NCBI RefSeq assembly: GCF_001654965.1
Contig: NZ_LXEV01000017.1
Span: forward strand, 1-64,000
Length of the DNA: 64,000 bases
Source of the DNA: Proteus hauseri ATCC 700826
GTDB taxonomy: Bacteria; Pseudomonadota; Gammaproteobacteria; Enterobacterales; Enterobacteriaceae
Reading direction: 5' to 3'
Shown one piece after another: positions 15,975 through 25,313 of this stretch. The notes below the pieces were generated by a model. It was given only the letters and a program-made list of their open reading frames with translations, ran no database searches and was not told the DNA's origin. The first letter of the stretch is position 1. Each line of letters starts with the position of its first letter. The position numbers and the translations under genes were made by a program.

Positions 15975-17714
15975 TTATGCATTGCTACCAGCAACAGGTG
16001 CTGTAGATGGAACATGAGTATTCGGTGTTGCCGATGATTTATTTAATTCATTAATAACTGCGGTGGTAGAACCAAATAACTTGGTATTTCCATCAACTAA
16101 GACTAAAAGTTTGTTAGTAACAGAAAGCAACTGTTTTTGATGTGTGATTAAAATAACTGTTTTTTTATTTTGTTTTAGCGTTTGGATAGCATGTACTAAC
16201 GCCTTAATACCTATATCATCTAAATTTGAATTAGGTTCATCTAAAACAATAAGAGATGGATTGCCATATAAGGCTCTAGCTAATGCAATTCTTTGTCGTT
16301 GACCACCAGAAAGACCTTCACCATGCGCACCAATTAATGTTTCATAACCTTGAGGAAAACGTAGGATCATTTCATGTACATGAGCCATAGTTGCTGCTTG
16401 AATAACTTTTTGCGGATCTACTTTTGAGAATCGTGCAATATTTTCAGCAATAGTACCTGGAAATAATGCTATTTCTTGTGGCAAATAACCAATATATGGC
16501 CCAACTTCATTTTTGTCCCATTGGAATATATCGGCATTATCTAATCGAACAGTTCCTTTTTTAACTTGCCATATACCAACAATAAATTTAGCCAAAGAAG
16601 ATTTCCCTGATGCACTTGGGCCTATAATACCTAGCACATCGCCAGAATTGAGTGAAAAATGAATATCACTTAATAATATTTTTTCACTTTGTGGATATTG
16701 TGCTTGTTGAATATCAATGGATAACTGGCCTATAGGGGCAGGTAATGCCATTTTTTTATTTTCTTCAGGATAACTTTTTAATAATAGTATTAGTCGGTTA
16801 TATGCGGCTTTACTACTATCCCAACTTTTCCATGCTCCAATAACTTGTTCGATAGGTGCTAAAGCTCGACCTAATAATATTGAGCCGGCGATCATCATTC
16901 CGGGACTAATAATATTATCGATAGCTAACCATCCACCTAAACCTAGCATTAAAGATTGGAGGGCCATTCGTGTTACTTTTGTTACTGCGTTAATACCTGC
17001 GGCATTATCACTTGCATGTGTTTGTGCTTGTAAATACTGTAAATGAGATAATTGCCATTGTTTACGTAATTGGCTTAGCATTCCCATCGCTTCAATAGGC
17101 TGAGTATGCTCAAAATGATGTCCTTGCGTTATTTGAGCTTGATTAGCAAATTCATTTGCTTTTTTTAAAGGGCTTCTCGATAAATATTCATTAACAAAAG
17201 CGAGAATAAATAAAACTATGGCACCACATAATGCAAATAATCCTAACCAAGGATTAAATAATGTGATGACTAAAAGATAAATAGGAAACCAAGGGAGATC
17301 AAAAAAAGCGAATAGGGCATGACTGGTGATAAATTGACGTATGGTTATTAAATCATTTAATGCCAAAGAAGGGTTAATACCAGGTGTTTTATTGAGCTTT
17401 GCTTGATATGCAGCAGTATAAACACGTGAATTAAGCGATAAATCGAACTTATTACTCATTCTAATGACAATAATGCTTCTTAAATATTCTAATCCTCCCA
17501 TAAAAACAAAAAGAGCTAGCATAATCAGTGATAACATTAATAATGTCATTTCGTTTCCAGAAGGTAAAACGCGATCATAAACTTGTAGCATATAAATGGA
17601 AGGGACTAACATTAGAATATTTATTAAAGCTGTAAATATACCAATAGAAAAAAAAACACGTTTTCTCTCTTTGATAATATTCGTTACTTCATTATTATAT
17701 TTATCTGTTGGCAT
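15975..17714 (-). CDS. zapB: Type I secretion ABC transporter ZapB
   Basis: A 579-residue PrtD-like ABC exporter. The N-terminal membrane domain (about residues 20-300) has hydrophobic helices beginning with VFFSIGIFTALINILMLVPS. The C-terminal nucleotide-binding domain carries Walker A GPSASGKSS, the signature LSGGQRQR, Walker B LIVLDEP and the switch histidine ILITHQ. It has no N-terminal C39 peptidase domain, as expected for serralysin exporters, whose substrates keep their C-terminal signal. It lies downstream of zapA with a hairpin in the 173-bp gap that may reduce transcription of the transporter relative to the protease. Confidence 0.92.
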   Translation of the reverse strand: MPTDKYNNEVTNIIKERKRVFFSIGIFTALINILMLVPSIYMLQVYDRVLPSGNEMTLLMLSLIMLALFVFMGGLEYLRSIIVIRMSNKFDLSLNSRVYTAAYQAKLNKTPGINPSLALNDLITIRQFITSHALFAFFDLPWFPIYLLVITLFNPWLGLFALCGAIVLFILAFVNEYLSRSPLKKANEFANQAQITQGHHFEHTQPIEAMGMLSQLRKQWQLSHLQYLQAQTHASDNAAGINAVTKVTRMALQSLMLGLGGWLAIDNIISPGMMIAGSILLGRALAPIEQVIGAWKSWDSSKAAYNRLILLLKSYPEENKKMALPAPIGQLSIDIQQAQYPQSEKILLSDIHFSLNSGDVLGIIGPSASGKSSLAKFIVGIWQVKKGTVRLDNADIFQWDKNEVGPYIGYLPQEIALFPGTIAENIARFSKVDPQKVIQAATMAHVHEMILRFPQGYETLIGAHGEGLSGGQRQRIALARALYGNPSLIVLDEPNSNLDDIGIKALVHAIQTLKQNKKTVILITHQKQLLSVTNKLLVLVDGNTKLFGSTTAVINELNKSSATPNTHVPSTAPVAGSNA

Positions 17715-17848
17715 GGTATTATCCTGAGTTATTACTTATTTTACTAATACTTACTGTTTTTATAAAATATAATTTATATTAATAAGCTGTTTAATTTATC
17801 ATTATCAAATAATAGCGATATAAAAAAACAGCTTAATAAATCTCAACT

Positions 17849-17880
17849 GAAAAATAGGAGAAGAGAACTACTCCTATTAA
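17849..17880 (-). terminator. Hairpin between zapA and zapB, probable attenuator
   Basis: Stem AATAGGAG/CTCCTATT (17853-17860 with 17871-17878); read on the minus strand it is followed by TTTTTCA. It fits partial termination after zapA, allowing high protease and lower transporter expression. Confidence 0.65.
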
Positions 17881-17887
17881 CAATTAA

Positions 17888-19282
17888 TTAAACAATAAAA
17901 TCAGTTTCGTAATTTACCGTACCAACAATATCAATTTTGAATTCAGGATTATATCCATTATAAATATTGATTAGAAGTTCACTAGATTTTGTCGATTGAT
18001 CATAGTTAATTGTTGCTTCACCCGCTTTACCTGTCAGTTTATCAACAAAATTAATAAACTTCTGACCAAAACTATTTTCAATTAATTCAGACAAATCAAT
18101 TTTATCTATTCCAGTTTCAAAATCCATGATTTTATCTGGGGAATGTGAATAAGAGTCGGAGGCTTCTTTATAAACAAAAGTATTACTACCTGATCCGCCG
18201 TATAAAATATCTTGGCCACCGCCACCTATAATAATATTATCTGCATTATTACCATGGATAATATCATCACCAGAACCACCAATGGCATTTTCTATTATTA
18301 CACCTTTTGCGATAGAAACATTCTTCTGTAATCCGCCGACATCTGAAAAATAACCATCGCGTAAATCAATAACTTGATTTTGGTGAAATCCAGAGAAATC
18401 GAATGTATCGTTACCACCGCTATCCCAAACTGAGAATATTAATTTGTCATTACTACTTGTTGCCGTGTAATAATCAATGCCAGTATTTGAATTAAAGCCA
18501 TAAACATCATCGCCTGTTCTTGTTTCAGTATTTGCACCGTAGAGATATTGAATGGCTGAAATATCATGAAGTAAAGGTGCACCCGCATAAGCACCTTGGA
18601 AATGAGCACCTGTTTCATACTCTTCCCAGTAACTCATCACAGTATATTGGCGACTGTCTTCAGCATAATCAGATTTTAAGTATCCAGGTACATTTTGACC
18701 TGCATTATAATCACCAGGATGCATTAAACCAAGTGTATGACCAATTTCGTGGATTAATGTTAAACGGCCATAATTACCTAATTCAGGTGTTGTATTACCA
18801 GCATAATAGTTGTCACTAAACCATGCTTGACCTGAAAGATCACGACCATAATGGTAAGTATTTGGTAATGTGGCATAAGCTTGGAATTTACCATTTGGGT
18901 CAGTAATATTTCCAAAGGTAAGATCTGATTGAGCATTCGGGCCAACTTCAATAAATTTAATATTGGCGACATCCGCCCATGCATCTAAAGATAATTTTGC
19001 ATGTTCTTTCTGTGCTGAATTAAACTGGTAGGGGTTTTTATCACCAAAGTCATTAAACTTCTTACCTTCCCAAGTAGGAAACGAATAAGTAACGGTTGCG
19101 CTTTGACCAATAACATATTTACCATTCCATGTGGAGTCTTCACGGGCAATATGTTTTCCTGCTTTATCATAATCAAAAGATAGCAAGTTATTTGCCGAAT
19201 AGTTATAGAAAACGCCACTCTTATCTAATAAGTCAGATATATTTGATAATCCAGCTGTTTTTTTAAATAAAGAAGAACTCAT
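17888..19282 (-). CDS. zapA: Serralysin-type RTX metalloprotease ZapA (mirabilysin)
   Basis: A 464-residue secreted zinc protease. In P. mirabilis ZapA cleaves IgA, IgG, complement and antimicrobial peptides. The catalytic motif HEIGHTLGLMH (His178, Glu179, His182, His188) and Met-turn VMSYW (Met216, Tyr218) are intact. Glycine-rich calcium-binding RTX repeats lie at about 335-369 (GGSGDDIIHGN, IGGGGQDILYGG). The extreme C-terminus ends DFIV, the canonical hydrophobic tail of the serralysin type I secretion signal. SD GGAGGA lies 6-7 bases before the ATG. There is no Sec signal peptide; export is through ZapBCD, encoded immediately downstream. Confidence 0.94.
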   Translation of the reverse strand: MSSSLFKKTAGLSNISDLLDKSGVFYNYSANNLLSFDYDKAGKHIAREDSTWNGKYVIGQSATVTYSFPTWEGKKFNDFGDKNPYQFNSAQKEHAKLSLDAWADVANIKFIEVGPNAQSDLTFGNITDPNGKFQAYATLPNTYHYGRDLSGQAWFSDNYYAGNTTPELGNYGRLTLIHEIGHTLGLMHPGDYNAGQNVPGYLKSDYAEDSRQYTVMSYWEEYETGAHFQGAYAGAPLLHDISAIQYLYGANTETRTGDDVYGFNSNTGIDYYTATSSNDKLIFSVWDSGGNDTFDFSGFHQNQVIDLRDGYFSDVGGLQKNVSIAKGVIIENAIGGSGDDIIHGNNADNIIIGGGGQDILYGGSGSNTFVYKEASDSYSHSPDKIMDFETGIDKIDLSELIENSFGQKFINFVDKLTGKAGEATINYDQSTKSSELLINIYNGYNPEFKIDIVGTVNYETDFIV

Positions 19283-19654
19283 AATATCCTCCGGATATTA
19301 AATTTAATTTAAGTTATTTTCATATTGAAAATAGTTTTTTCTGGCGAGTGCCAGACTTAATAAAGATAGACATTTATCTGTTTTAATCCAGAGGCGAAAA
19401 TATGATTTTAAATAATTGTGAAGTAAGGTGTGTTTTAAATACTAATAGTTTAATAAAGTAAATAAACTAGAATGTTATCTTAACGGAGGAGATCTTTTTT
19501 AGTGTGATTATTTATGGTTGATATTTAAAATATATTTAAGTTTTGTTTTGCTTAAATTAAATTTTATTAGAGTGTTATTAGACCTAAATTTTAATTTAGG
19601 CCATGTTATAGTCTACTCGCTTTATCTTTTCATTGGGGATTTTTACTATAATAA
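19283..19654. other. Intergenic region between the two RTX protease genes
   Basis: A gap of 372 bp with no gene, AT-rich. It should carry the zapA promoter (minus strand) and the 3' end of the upstream protease gene. A small inverted repeat, CCTAAA/TTTAGG (19583-19600), is the only possible terminator-like structure and lacks a T-tract. Confidence 0.5.
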
Positions 19655-21271
19655 TTAATTAAATAAGTCCTCGTAATTAAATTCTCCTAAAATCTCTACT
19701 TTTAAAATAGACAAACTCAAGTTTTTTTTGTTGTTTAATACTATCGTTGTTATATTATCTATCTCTTGATAATTCATTGATAAATAAATTTCATTATTTG
19801 ATATTAATTTATCAATATTTAAGTTAATTCCATCCTCATCAACAAATACAATAAAATCGTCATTTTTTTCAAAATCTCTAATTATATTTTGGCTATTGCT
19901 TTTATTATAAAAATTGAATATAAATATATCACGACCTTCTCCACCACTGAGTTCATTAATACCATTACCACCACAAAGTATATCATTACCACTATTACCA
20001 TAAAGAAAGTCATTATCTTCACCGCCATAAAGCGCATCACCACCATTTCCTCCATACAGTGTGTCGTTTCCATTATGACCAAAAAGAATGTTGTTACCTT
20101 CGCCCCCATAAAGACAGTTATTTATTTCATTACCATAAATTGTATCATCTCCCATTCCTCCTATCGCATTTTCAATAATAGAATCGTATGCAATTGAAAT
20201 ATTACCTCGTAATCCTCCTATGTCAGAAAATGCACCTTGATTAAGATCTATTTTTTGTACATGGTTATATTGAGAAAAATTTAAGGTATCAATACCACCA
20301 GCATCCCAGATGCAAGAAACTAATTCATCTTTAGGTGATTTTAAAGTATAAAAATCTCTTTGAGTATTTGAAAAAAAACCATAAATAGTATCATCTATTC
20401 TTGTTGACATATTTTTACCATAAAATTTTTGGATAACATAAATATCAACTAACATTGGGCTCATAGGATAATTAAAGTTAAAATTGGCATCTTTTTCTTT
20501 TGGATAGTTATAGGCCATAACAGAATATTTTAAGCTATTTTGCTCAGAATATTTAAACTCTTCTCCAGATTTAAATGTATGTGGTAGGCCAAGTGCATGA
20601 CCTAATTCATGCCTATATGTACATTCTTTATAGCTACCTTTTTGGGGCGCCAATATATCGTTATTAATGTGTGCATTACTATTTTTATTTATATATAGAA
20701 TAATTCTGTCATTAATTTCTTCAAAATAAGTAGTTATATCATCTGAGTTTTCTTTAAATTTATTTATTTTTATTCTTTGATGTTCAGTCATCTCTGATTT
20801 TTTTATTATTTTTAATAAATAAGTTTCAGAGATATTTAGCCAAATTTGCCCTCCTTTACTATAATCTTCAACTTTAGCTATTTTTTTATTTTTATTGATA
20901 TTGTTTTGAGGAAAAAAAGTGGCTCCACCAATGGAATGATGAGTATCATTCGTTAGTTCATTTATATTATTATAAACGCCAAATTTAATATTAGTATCAT
21001 GGCTATTATTCTTTTCAATGAATTTTATATTAGCGATATCTGACCATTGTTGTAAAACATACTTTGCCAGATCCTGTTGAGATTTATTCAATGTTGTTAT
21101 TGTTTTATATTTATTCTCTCTTAAAACACTCCAATTTGGAAAGCTGAATGTGATTTCTGTAAAATCATCTTGAGATTCATATTTAATCCATCTTTTAAGT
21201 GGCTTAAAACTTTTAATTAAATTAATAATATTATCAAATTCTAATGGTTTCTTTTTATGATTATCACTCAT
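19655..21271 (-). CDS. Second serralysin-like RTX metalloprotease, ZapA paralogue
   Basis: A 538-residue M10B protease with zinc motif HELGHALGLPH (His221, His225, His231), Met-turn VMAYN (Met252, Tyr254) and a longer RTX block (about 371-448, some eight repeats such as GGNGGDALYGGEDNDFLYG). Compared with ZapA there are about 53 extra residues between GGQIWLNIS and the zinc helix (about 150-205), rich in Lys, Asn and Ile. The C-terminus ends YEDLFN, resembling but not identical to the ZapA secretion tail. It lies upstream of zapA in the same direction, so it may use ZapBCD for export. P. mirabilis is known to have additional Zap-like proteases here; which one this matches is unclear. Confidence 0.88.
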   Translation of the reverse strand: MSDNHKKKPLEFDNIINLIKSFKPLKRWIKYESQDDFTEITFSFPNWSVLRENKYKTITTLNKSQQDLAKYVLQQWSDIANIKFIEKNNSHDTNIKFGVYNNINELTNDTHHSIGGATFFPQNNINKNKKIAKVEDYSKGGQIWLNISETYLLKIIKKSEMTEHQRIKINKFKENSDDITTYFEEINDRIILYINKNSNAHINNDILAPQKGSYKECTYRHELGHALGLPHTFKSGEEFKYSEQNSLKYSVMAYNYPKEKDANFNFNYPMSPMLVDIYVIQKFYGKNMSTRIDDTIYGFFSNTQRDFYTLKSPKDELVSCIWDAGGIDTLNFSQYNHVQKIDLNQGAFSDIGGLRGNISIAYDSIIENAIGGMGDDTIYGNEINNCLYGGEGNNILFGHNGNDTLYGGNGGDALYGGEDNDFLYGNSGNDILCGGNGINELSGGEGRDIFIFNFYNKSNSQNIIRDFEKNDDFIVFVDEDGINLNIDKLISNNEIYLSMNYQEIDNITTIVLNNKKNLSLSILKVEILGEFNYEDLFN

Positions 21272-21415
21272 AATATATAATATCCTTATTATATTATTAT
21301 AAAATAATTAACTAGCTATGTTTTGATTTGTATTTTAAAGATAATTATTCTTTAAATAAAGAAAAAACATTGTTTTAATTTTGAGGTTATTAATTTTATT
21401 TATATAAAAGATATT

Positions 21416-21460
21416 CAAATAAAAAATGATAATAAATCTTTTATGGATTTATTATCATTT
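21416..21460 (-). terminator. Terminator of the nucleoside permease gene
   Basis: A perfect 15-bp AT-rich stem (21424-21438 with 21446-21460) and 7-base loop; read on the minus strand it is followed by a T-rich stretch. It lies between nupG and the upstream end of the protease gene. Confidence 0.7.
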
Positions 21461-21502
21461 AAATTTAAACAACGAAAGTATCAATATTTACGATTGTATC
21501 GT

Positions 21503-22738
21503 TTATGCATAAGTTTTATTTTCTTTCTCTTTAAATGCAAATGTAAATATAATTGCTAATATTAATGTATATGAAGCAAAAATTAACCATATGGATTGCC
21601 AATCTTTTACACCATTTATAGTGAAGTGGTCAATAATCATCCCGCTAATAATTGCACCAGCATAAGCACCCACACCATTTACCATGGTCATAAATAGTCC
21701 TTGAGCACTTGCTCTTATTTCTGGTTTAACTTCATTTTCAATATAGATAGAGCCTGAAATATTAAAGAAGTCAAAAGCACATCCATAAACAATCATTGAG
21801 AGCATTAATAGAACAAAGCCCCAAGGTGATGGGTCGCCATAGGCAAAGAAACCAAAACGTAGAGTCCAGGCAATCATACTAATTAGCATGACTTTTTTAA
21901 TACCAAAACGTTTAAGGAAAAAAGGAATTGCCAGAATAAAGGCAACTTCAGCCATTTGTGAAACAGATAATAAAATAGAAGGGTATTGAACAATTAAACT
22001 ATCTGCGAATTCCGGATTTTTAGCAAAATCATGAATAAATGGACTACCAAAAGTATTGGTAATTTGAAGAACGGCACCTAATAACATGGCAAATAAGAAA
22101 AATACTGCCATAACTGGTTTTTTAAATAATACAAATGCATCTAAGCCTAAACGTGAAGCCCAAGATGTTGATTGTTTATGTTGTGCTGTAGGAATTTTAG
22201 GTAAACACAATGAGTAGAGAGCTAAACATAATGATGCAAAAGCAGCAATATATAATTGTATATTACTTAATTCGAGTTTGAATAAACTCACACACCACAT
22301 TGCAATAATAAAACCTATAGTGCCAAAAACGCGAATAGGTGGAAAATTAGCAATAGAATCAAGATTATGTTTATTTAAACAAAAATAACCAATTGAATTA
22401 GATAAAGCAATAGTAGGCATAAATGCCATTGCATTAATTAACATTACCCAAAACATGATAGAAGGATCTGTAACAGAAGCAGCATAGAATAAAGCAACAG
22501 CACAAATAAGATGACAAATTATATATAAGCGATTAGCAGGAATAAATTTGTCGGCAATTATACCTAATAAACCGGGCATAATAAGGGCTGCAATGCCTTT
22601 AGAGCCATAAACTAATCCAACTTCTACACCCGTAAATTTTAGAGTTTGCATCATGTATGCACCTAGGGTTATTAACCAACTTCCCCAGATAAAATATTGC
22701 ATAAACATCATGCCTTTAAGCTGTAATTTTATTCCCAT
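21503..22738 (-). CDS. nupG: Nucleoside:proton symporter, NupG/XapB type
   Basis: A 411-residue major facilitator transporter of the nucleoside:H+ symporter family with 12 predicted spans. It begins MGIKLQLKGMMFMQYFIWGSW, the family's recognisable N-terminus, and has the loop APTAQH between the halves. It imports purine and pyrimidine nucleosides, possibly xanthosine. I chose the ATG at 22738 because GGAGATTG lies just upstream; a start at 22750 would add four residues. It is co-directional with the xapA-type phosphorylase 73-85 bp upstream, forming an uptake-and-phosphorolysis operon. NupG and XapB cannot be told apart from motifs; nupG sits near mltC in E. coli, as here. Confidence 0.85.
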   Translation of the reverse strand: MGIKLQLKGMMFMQYFIWGSWLITLGAYMMQTLKFTGVEVGLVYGSKGIAALIMPGLLGIIADKFIPANRLYIICHLICAVALFYAASVTDPSIMFWVMLINAMAFMPTIALSNSIGYFCLNKHNLDSIANFPPIRVFGTIGFIIAMWCVSLFKLELSNIQLYIAAFASLCLALYSLCLPKIPTAQHKQSTSWASRLGLDAFVLFKKPVMAVFFLFAMLLGAVLQITNTFGSPFIHDFAKNPEFADSLIVQYPSILLSVSQMAEVAFILAIPFFLKRFGIKKVMLISMIAWTLRFGFFAYGDPSPWGFVLLMLSMIVYGCAFDFFNISGSIYIENEVKPEIRASAQGLFMTMVNGVGAYAGAIISGMIIDHFTINGVKDWQSIWLIFASYTLILAIIFTFAFKEKENKTYA

Positions 22739-22769
22739 AACAATCTCCACTGTTGGGGATATAGAGTTA

Positions 22770-22800
22770 AGAAAATCTCAGGCAGCTATCTGAGATCTTC
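22770..22800 (-). terminator. Small hairpin between xapA and nupG
   Basis: Stem ATCTCAG (22775-22781) with CTGAGAT (22790-22796), followed on the minus strand by TTTTCTT. A probable attenuator within the operon. Confidence 0.45.
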
Positions 22801-22822
22801 TTTTTCTTTTATTGATATAAAG

Positions 22823-23641
22823 TTATAGGCGGGCAATGACTTCAGTAATTAATTTTAAAAATGTCGATTTTACTCGTTCTGCGGTTTCAATAACTTCATC
22901 ATGGCTAAGAGGTTGTTCTAAAATACCACATGCCATATTGGTTAAACATGAAATACCAATAGTATCAATACCTGAATGGCGAGCGATCAAAGCTTCAGGT
23001 ACAGTAGACATACCAACAGCGTCAGCACCCAGTGTTCTAATCATGCGGATTTCGGCAGGCGTTTCATAAGTAGGGCCTGTCCACCATGCATAAACGCCTT
23101 GGCGCAATGTGATCTCTTGTTCTTTGGCGATATTGATTACAGTTTGTCTCATAGCCTTGTTATAAACTTCACTTACATCAAGAAAGCGAACACCTAATTC
23201 TGAATTGTTTGGCCCCATTAATGGGTTGTTAGCAGTAAGGTTGATATGATCAGTTATTAACATCAGATCACCTGGGTTAAAATCTGTATTAACCGCTCCA
23301 CAAGCATTGGTAATAATTAATTTTTCTACGCCAAGTGCTTTCATTACTCGCACAGGAAAAGTAACATCATCTAGTGATACACCTTCGTAGTAATGAAAAC
23401 GTCCTTTCATTGCTACAACCGTTTTACCTGCAATTTTTCCTATCACTAATTCATTAGCATGACCAACAGCACCTGAAGCGGCAAAGTGTGGAATGTTGTT
23501 GTAAGGAATATGTACAGCGTCTTCTAATGTGTCAGCAAATGGCCCTAAACCCGATCCTAAAATAATGCCAATTGTTGGTTTGTGTGAAGTATGGGATTGA
23601 ACATAGGCTTTAGCTTCATTGATATCTGTAATCTGGTGCAT
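22823..23641 (-). CDS. xapA: Purine nucleoside phosphorylase II (xanthosine phosphorylase)
   Basis: A 272-residue trimeric-type PNP that splits purine nucleosides with phosphate to the base and ribose-1-phosphate. Motifs: GIILGSGLGPFADTLE (residues about 25-40, phosphate loop), MKGRFHYYEG, ITNACGAVN and the base-binding stretch GPTYETPAEIRMIRTLGADAVGMSTVPE-type segment at about 195-222. Length and start (SD AGGAAATAAC before MHQITD) agree with XapA/PNP-II. It is the first gene of the xapA-nupG operon, divergent from a ROK-family regulator. In E. coli the corresponding operon is controlled by the LysR protein XapR; no xapR is present here. Confidence 0.92.
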   Translation of the reverse strand: MHQITDINEAKAYVQSHTSHKPTIGIILGSGLGPFADTLEDAVHIPYNNIPHFAASGAVGHANELVIGKIAGKTVVAMKGRFHYYEGVSLDDVTFPVRVMKALGVEKLIITNACGAVNTDFNPGDLMLITDHINLTANNPLMGPNNSELGVRFLDVSEVYNKAMRQTVINIAKEQEITLRQGVYAWWTGPTYETPAEIRMIRTLGADAVGMSTVPEALIARHSGIDTIGISCLTNMACGILEQPLSHDEVIETAERVKSTFLKLITEVIARL

Positions 23642-23849
23642 GTTATTTCCTCAGGGTAAATAGTCATTAATTCTTTAAGTCAGTATTAACGATACTTTGC
23701 CTGATAAATAGAAATGGACAACTTACTTTTTCTCATTTTGAGATTAAGATCATGTTGCTGCTTTAGATTAAGGAACTATTGCTTTTTTTACAGTAAGATA
23801 GCGACATCTCTTGAGTTTTATATTTGATAATTTTATAAAGGAAATAGTT

Positions 23850-25046
23850 ATGCTATTGAAAAACTTAAAGGAACTTCAATCTTCGAAGCAATCAAAAGCA
23901 TTAAAATTAAAGATCCTTTATAAACTTATCGCAGAAAATGGCCCGATAAAAACAGAAACATTAACCGAATTAGCGCAAATGAAACCAGCAACATGCGCAC
24001 GACTACTTGATGAGCTTTGCCATTTGGAATTAATTACTACTGCAGAATTAGGCGAATCCACCGGTGGAAGAAAACCTATTTTATATAATATTAATACTGA
24101 AGGGGTGTTTTTAATTGGTATTGAGTTAAGTAAAGTTTATTCCACTCTTGTGTTGATGGATCTAAAACTTAATATGTTAGATAAAATAAAGTTAGCACCA
24201 GAGCCTTATTTGTCTGCATCCGAGATGACCCAGCGACTTCTGCCACAAATAGATAGCTTATTACTAAAAAATAATACGAGTTATCACCAAGTATTAGGAT
24301 TAGGTATTTCAATTGAACATGTTGTTGAACATCGACTTGCATTTAAATCATTAGATGAAGAGTTTCGCGAGTTTGAAACATTATTACGTAAAGAAATTCC
24401 AACTTACGTTACTGTTGGCAGTGGTGTTAATTTTGCTGCACTAGCTGAATATCGTTTATATTATCGTCAAAAAACTCAACGTTTTTTATTTACCTCTTGT
24501 GATACGGAAGTAAGAGGATGCGCTATTATTGGTAATCAGTTTTTAACAGATACTTCTCGTGCAATAAATTGCTTTGGACATATGACTATTGATGTGAAAG
24601 GCTCTCTTTGTGAATGTGGCTCGTATGGTTGTTTAAATACACTTTGTTCTTTAGATGCAATAAAAGATAATGTTACACATCAAATACGTCGTGGAAAAGA
24701 TTCAGTATTAACATCATTAATTGATAAAGACGAAGAAATAACTTATCACGCAATATTTCAAGCGATAGAAATGTGTGACCCACTTTGTATTGATGTATTA
24801 GAAGAGGCGGCTTATTTTTATGGGCTTGCTATTGCAAATTCAATTTTAATGCTTCAGCCTGATATTGTTGTTTGTGGTGGTACTTTGATCCCTAAACACA
24901 ATTTCTTTTCTACTGTTAAAAAAACAATTGAAAATAAATTAACGCTATTTCCAGAGATTAAAACACAAATTTATCCTGCAAATCATGCTTATGAAATTGT
25001 ATCGCAAGGTGCAGGAGCAATGGTATTAGAGCATTTAGTTAATTAA
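23850..25046 (+). CDS. ROK-family transcriptional regulator, likely repressor of the nucleoside operon
   Basis: A 398-residue ROK/NagC-type regulator. The N-terminal winged helix (about residues 18-70: ILYKLIAENGPIKTETLTEL, MKPATCARLLDELC) precedes a sugar-kinase-like ROK domain with the zinc site GHMTIDVKGSLCECGSYGC (His plus CxCGxxGC). The glycine-rich ATP motif is degenerate (IGIELSKVYSTLV), as in regulators. I chose ATG 23850 (MLLKNL), preceded by AAAGGAAA, over an earlier in-frame ATG at 23811. It is divergent from xapA-nupG, 208 bp away, so it likely senses a sugar or sugar phosphate (ribose related is a guess) and controls that operon. Confidence 0.83.
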   Translation: MLLKNLKELQSSKQSKALKLKILYKLIAENGPIKTETLTELAQMKPATCARLLDELCHLELITTAELGESTGGRKPILYNINTEGVFLIGIELSKVYSTLVLMDLKLNMLDKIKLAPEPYLSASEMTQRLLPQIDSLLLKNNTSYHQVLGLGISIEHVVEHRLAFKSLDEEFREFETLLRKEIPTYVTVGSGVNFAALAEYRLYYRQKTQRFLFTSCDTEVRGCAIIGNQFLTDTSRAINCFGHMTIDVKGSLCECGSYGCLNTLCSLDAIKDNVTHQIRRGKDSVLTSLIDKDEEITYHAIFQAIEMCDPLCIDVLEEAAYFYGLAIANSILMLQPDIVVCGGTLIPKHNFFSTVKKTIENKLTLFPEIKTQIYPANHAYEIVSQGAGAMVLEHLVN

Positions 25047-25051
25047 TTAGA

Positions 25052-25095
25052 AAAGGCGTTGTAAATTGATCACAACGCCTTTCTAGTTTTTTATT
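25052..25095 (+). terminator. Terminator after the ROK regulator
   Basis: An 11-bp stem AAAGGCGTTGT/ACAACGCCTTT with a 9-base loop, then CTAGTTTTTT. Confidence 0.75.
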
Positions 25096-25313
25096 ATCGT
25101 ATTTTTTATAGCATAAACCCTGGTGGTTTTGCCCCTGAGGAGGCATTTTCTGTTGTATTGACAATATTTAGGATTAAAACTCCTTTAATTTATCTCATTG
25201 TGAAGAAGATGATTCTTTTTATTTTTTGTTTAATTTAAACTACTCAAATCAACATACTGTTATGTTCGTTCCTTTACCCCGATGCCTCTGAGCATTTTGG
25301 AGCAGATGAAAAC

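Noticed and set aside
18520..18819. A plus-strand frame of 99 residues opposite zapA
   Set aside because: Antisense shadow of the zinc-motif region; no start signal or protein features.
19882..20197. Frames on both strands inside the RTX repeat region of the second protease
   Set aside because: They are artefacts of the glycine-rich repeated codons; compositions are extreme (Met/Val or Ile/Thr runs).
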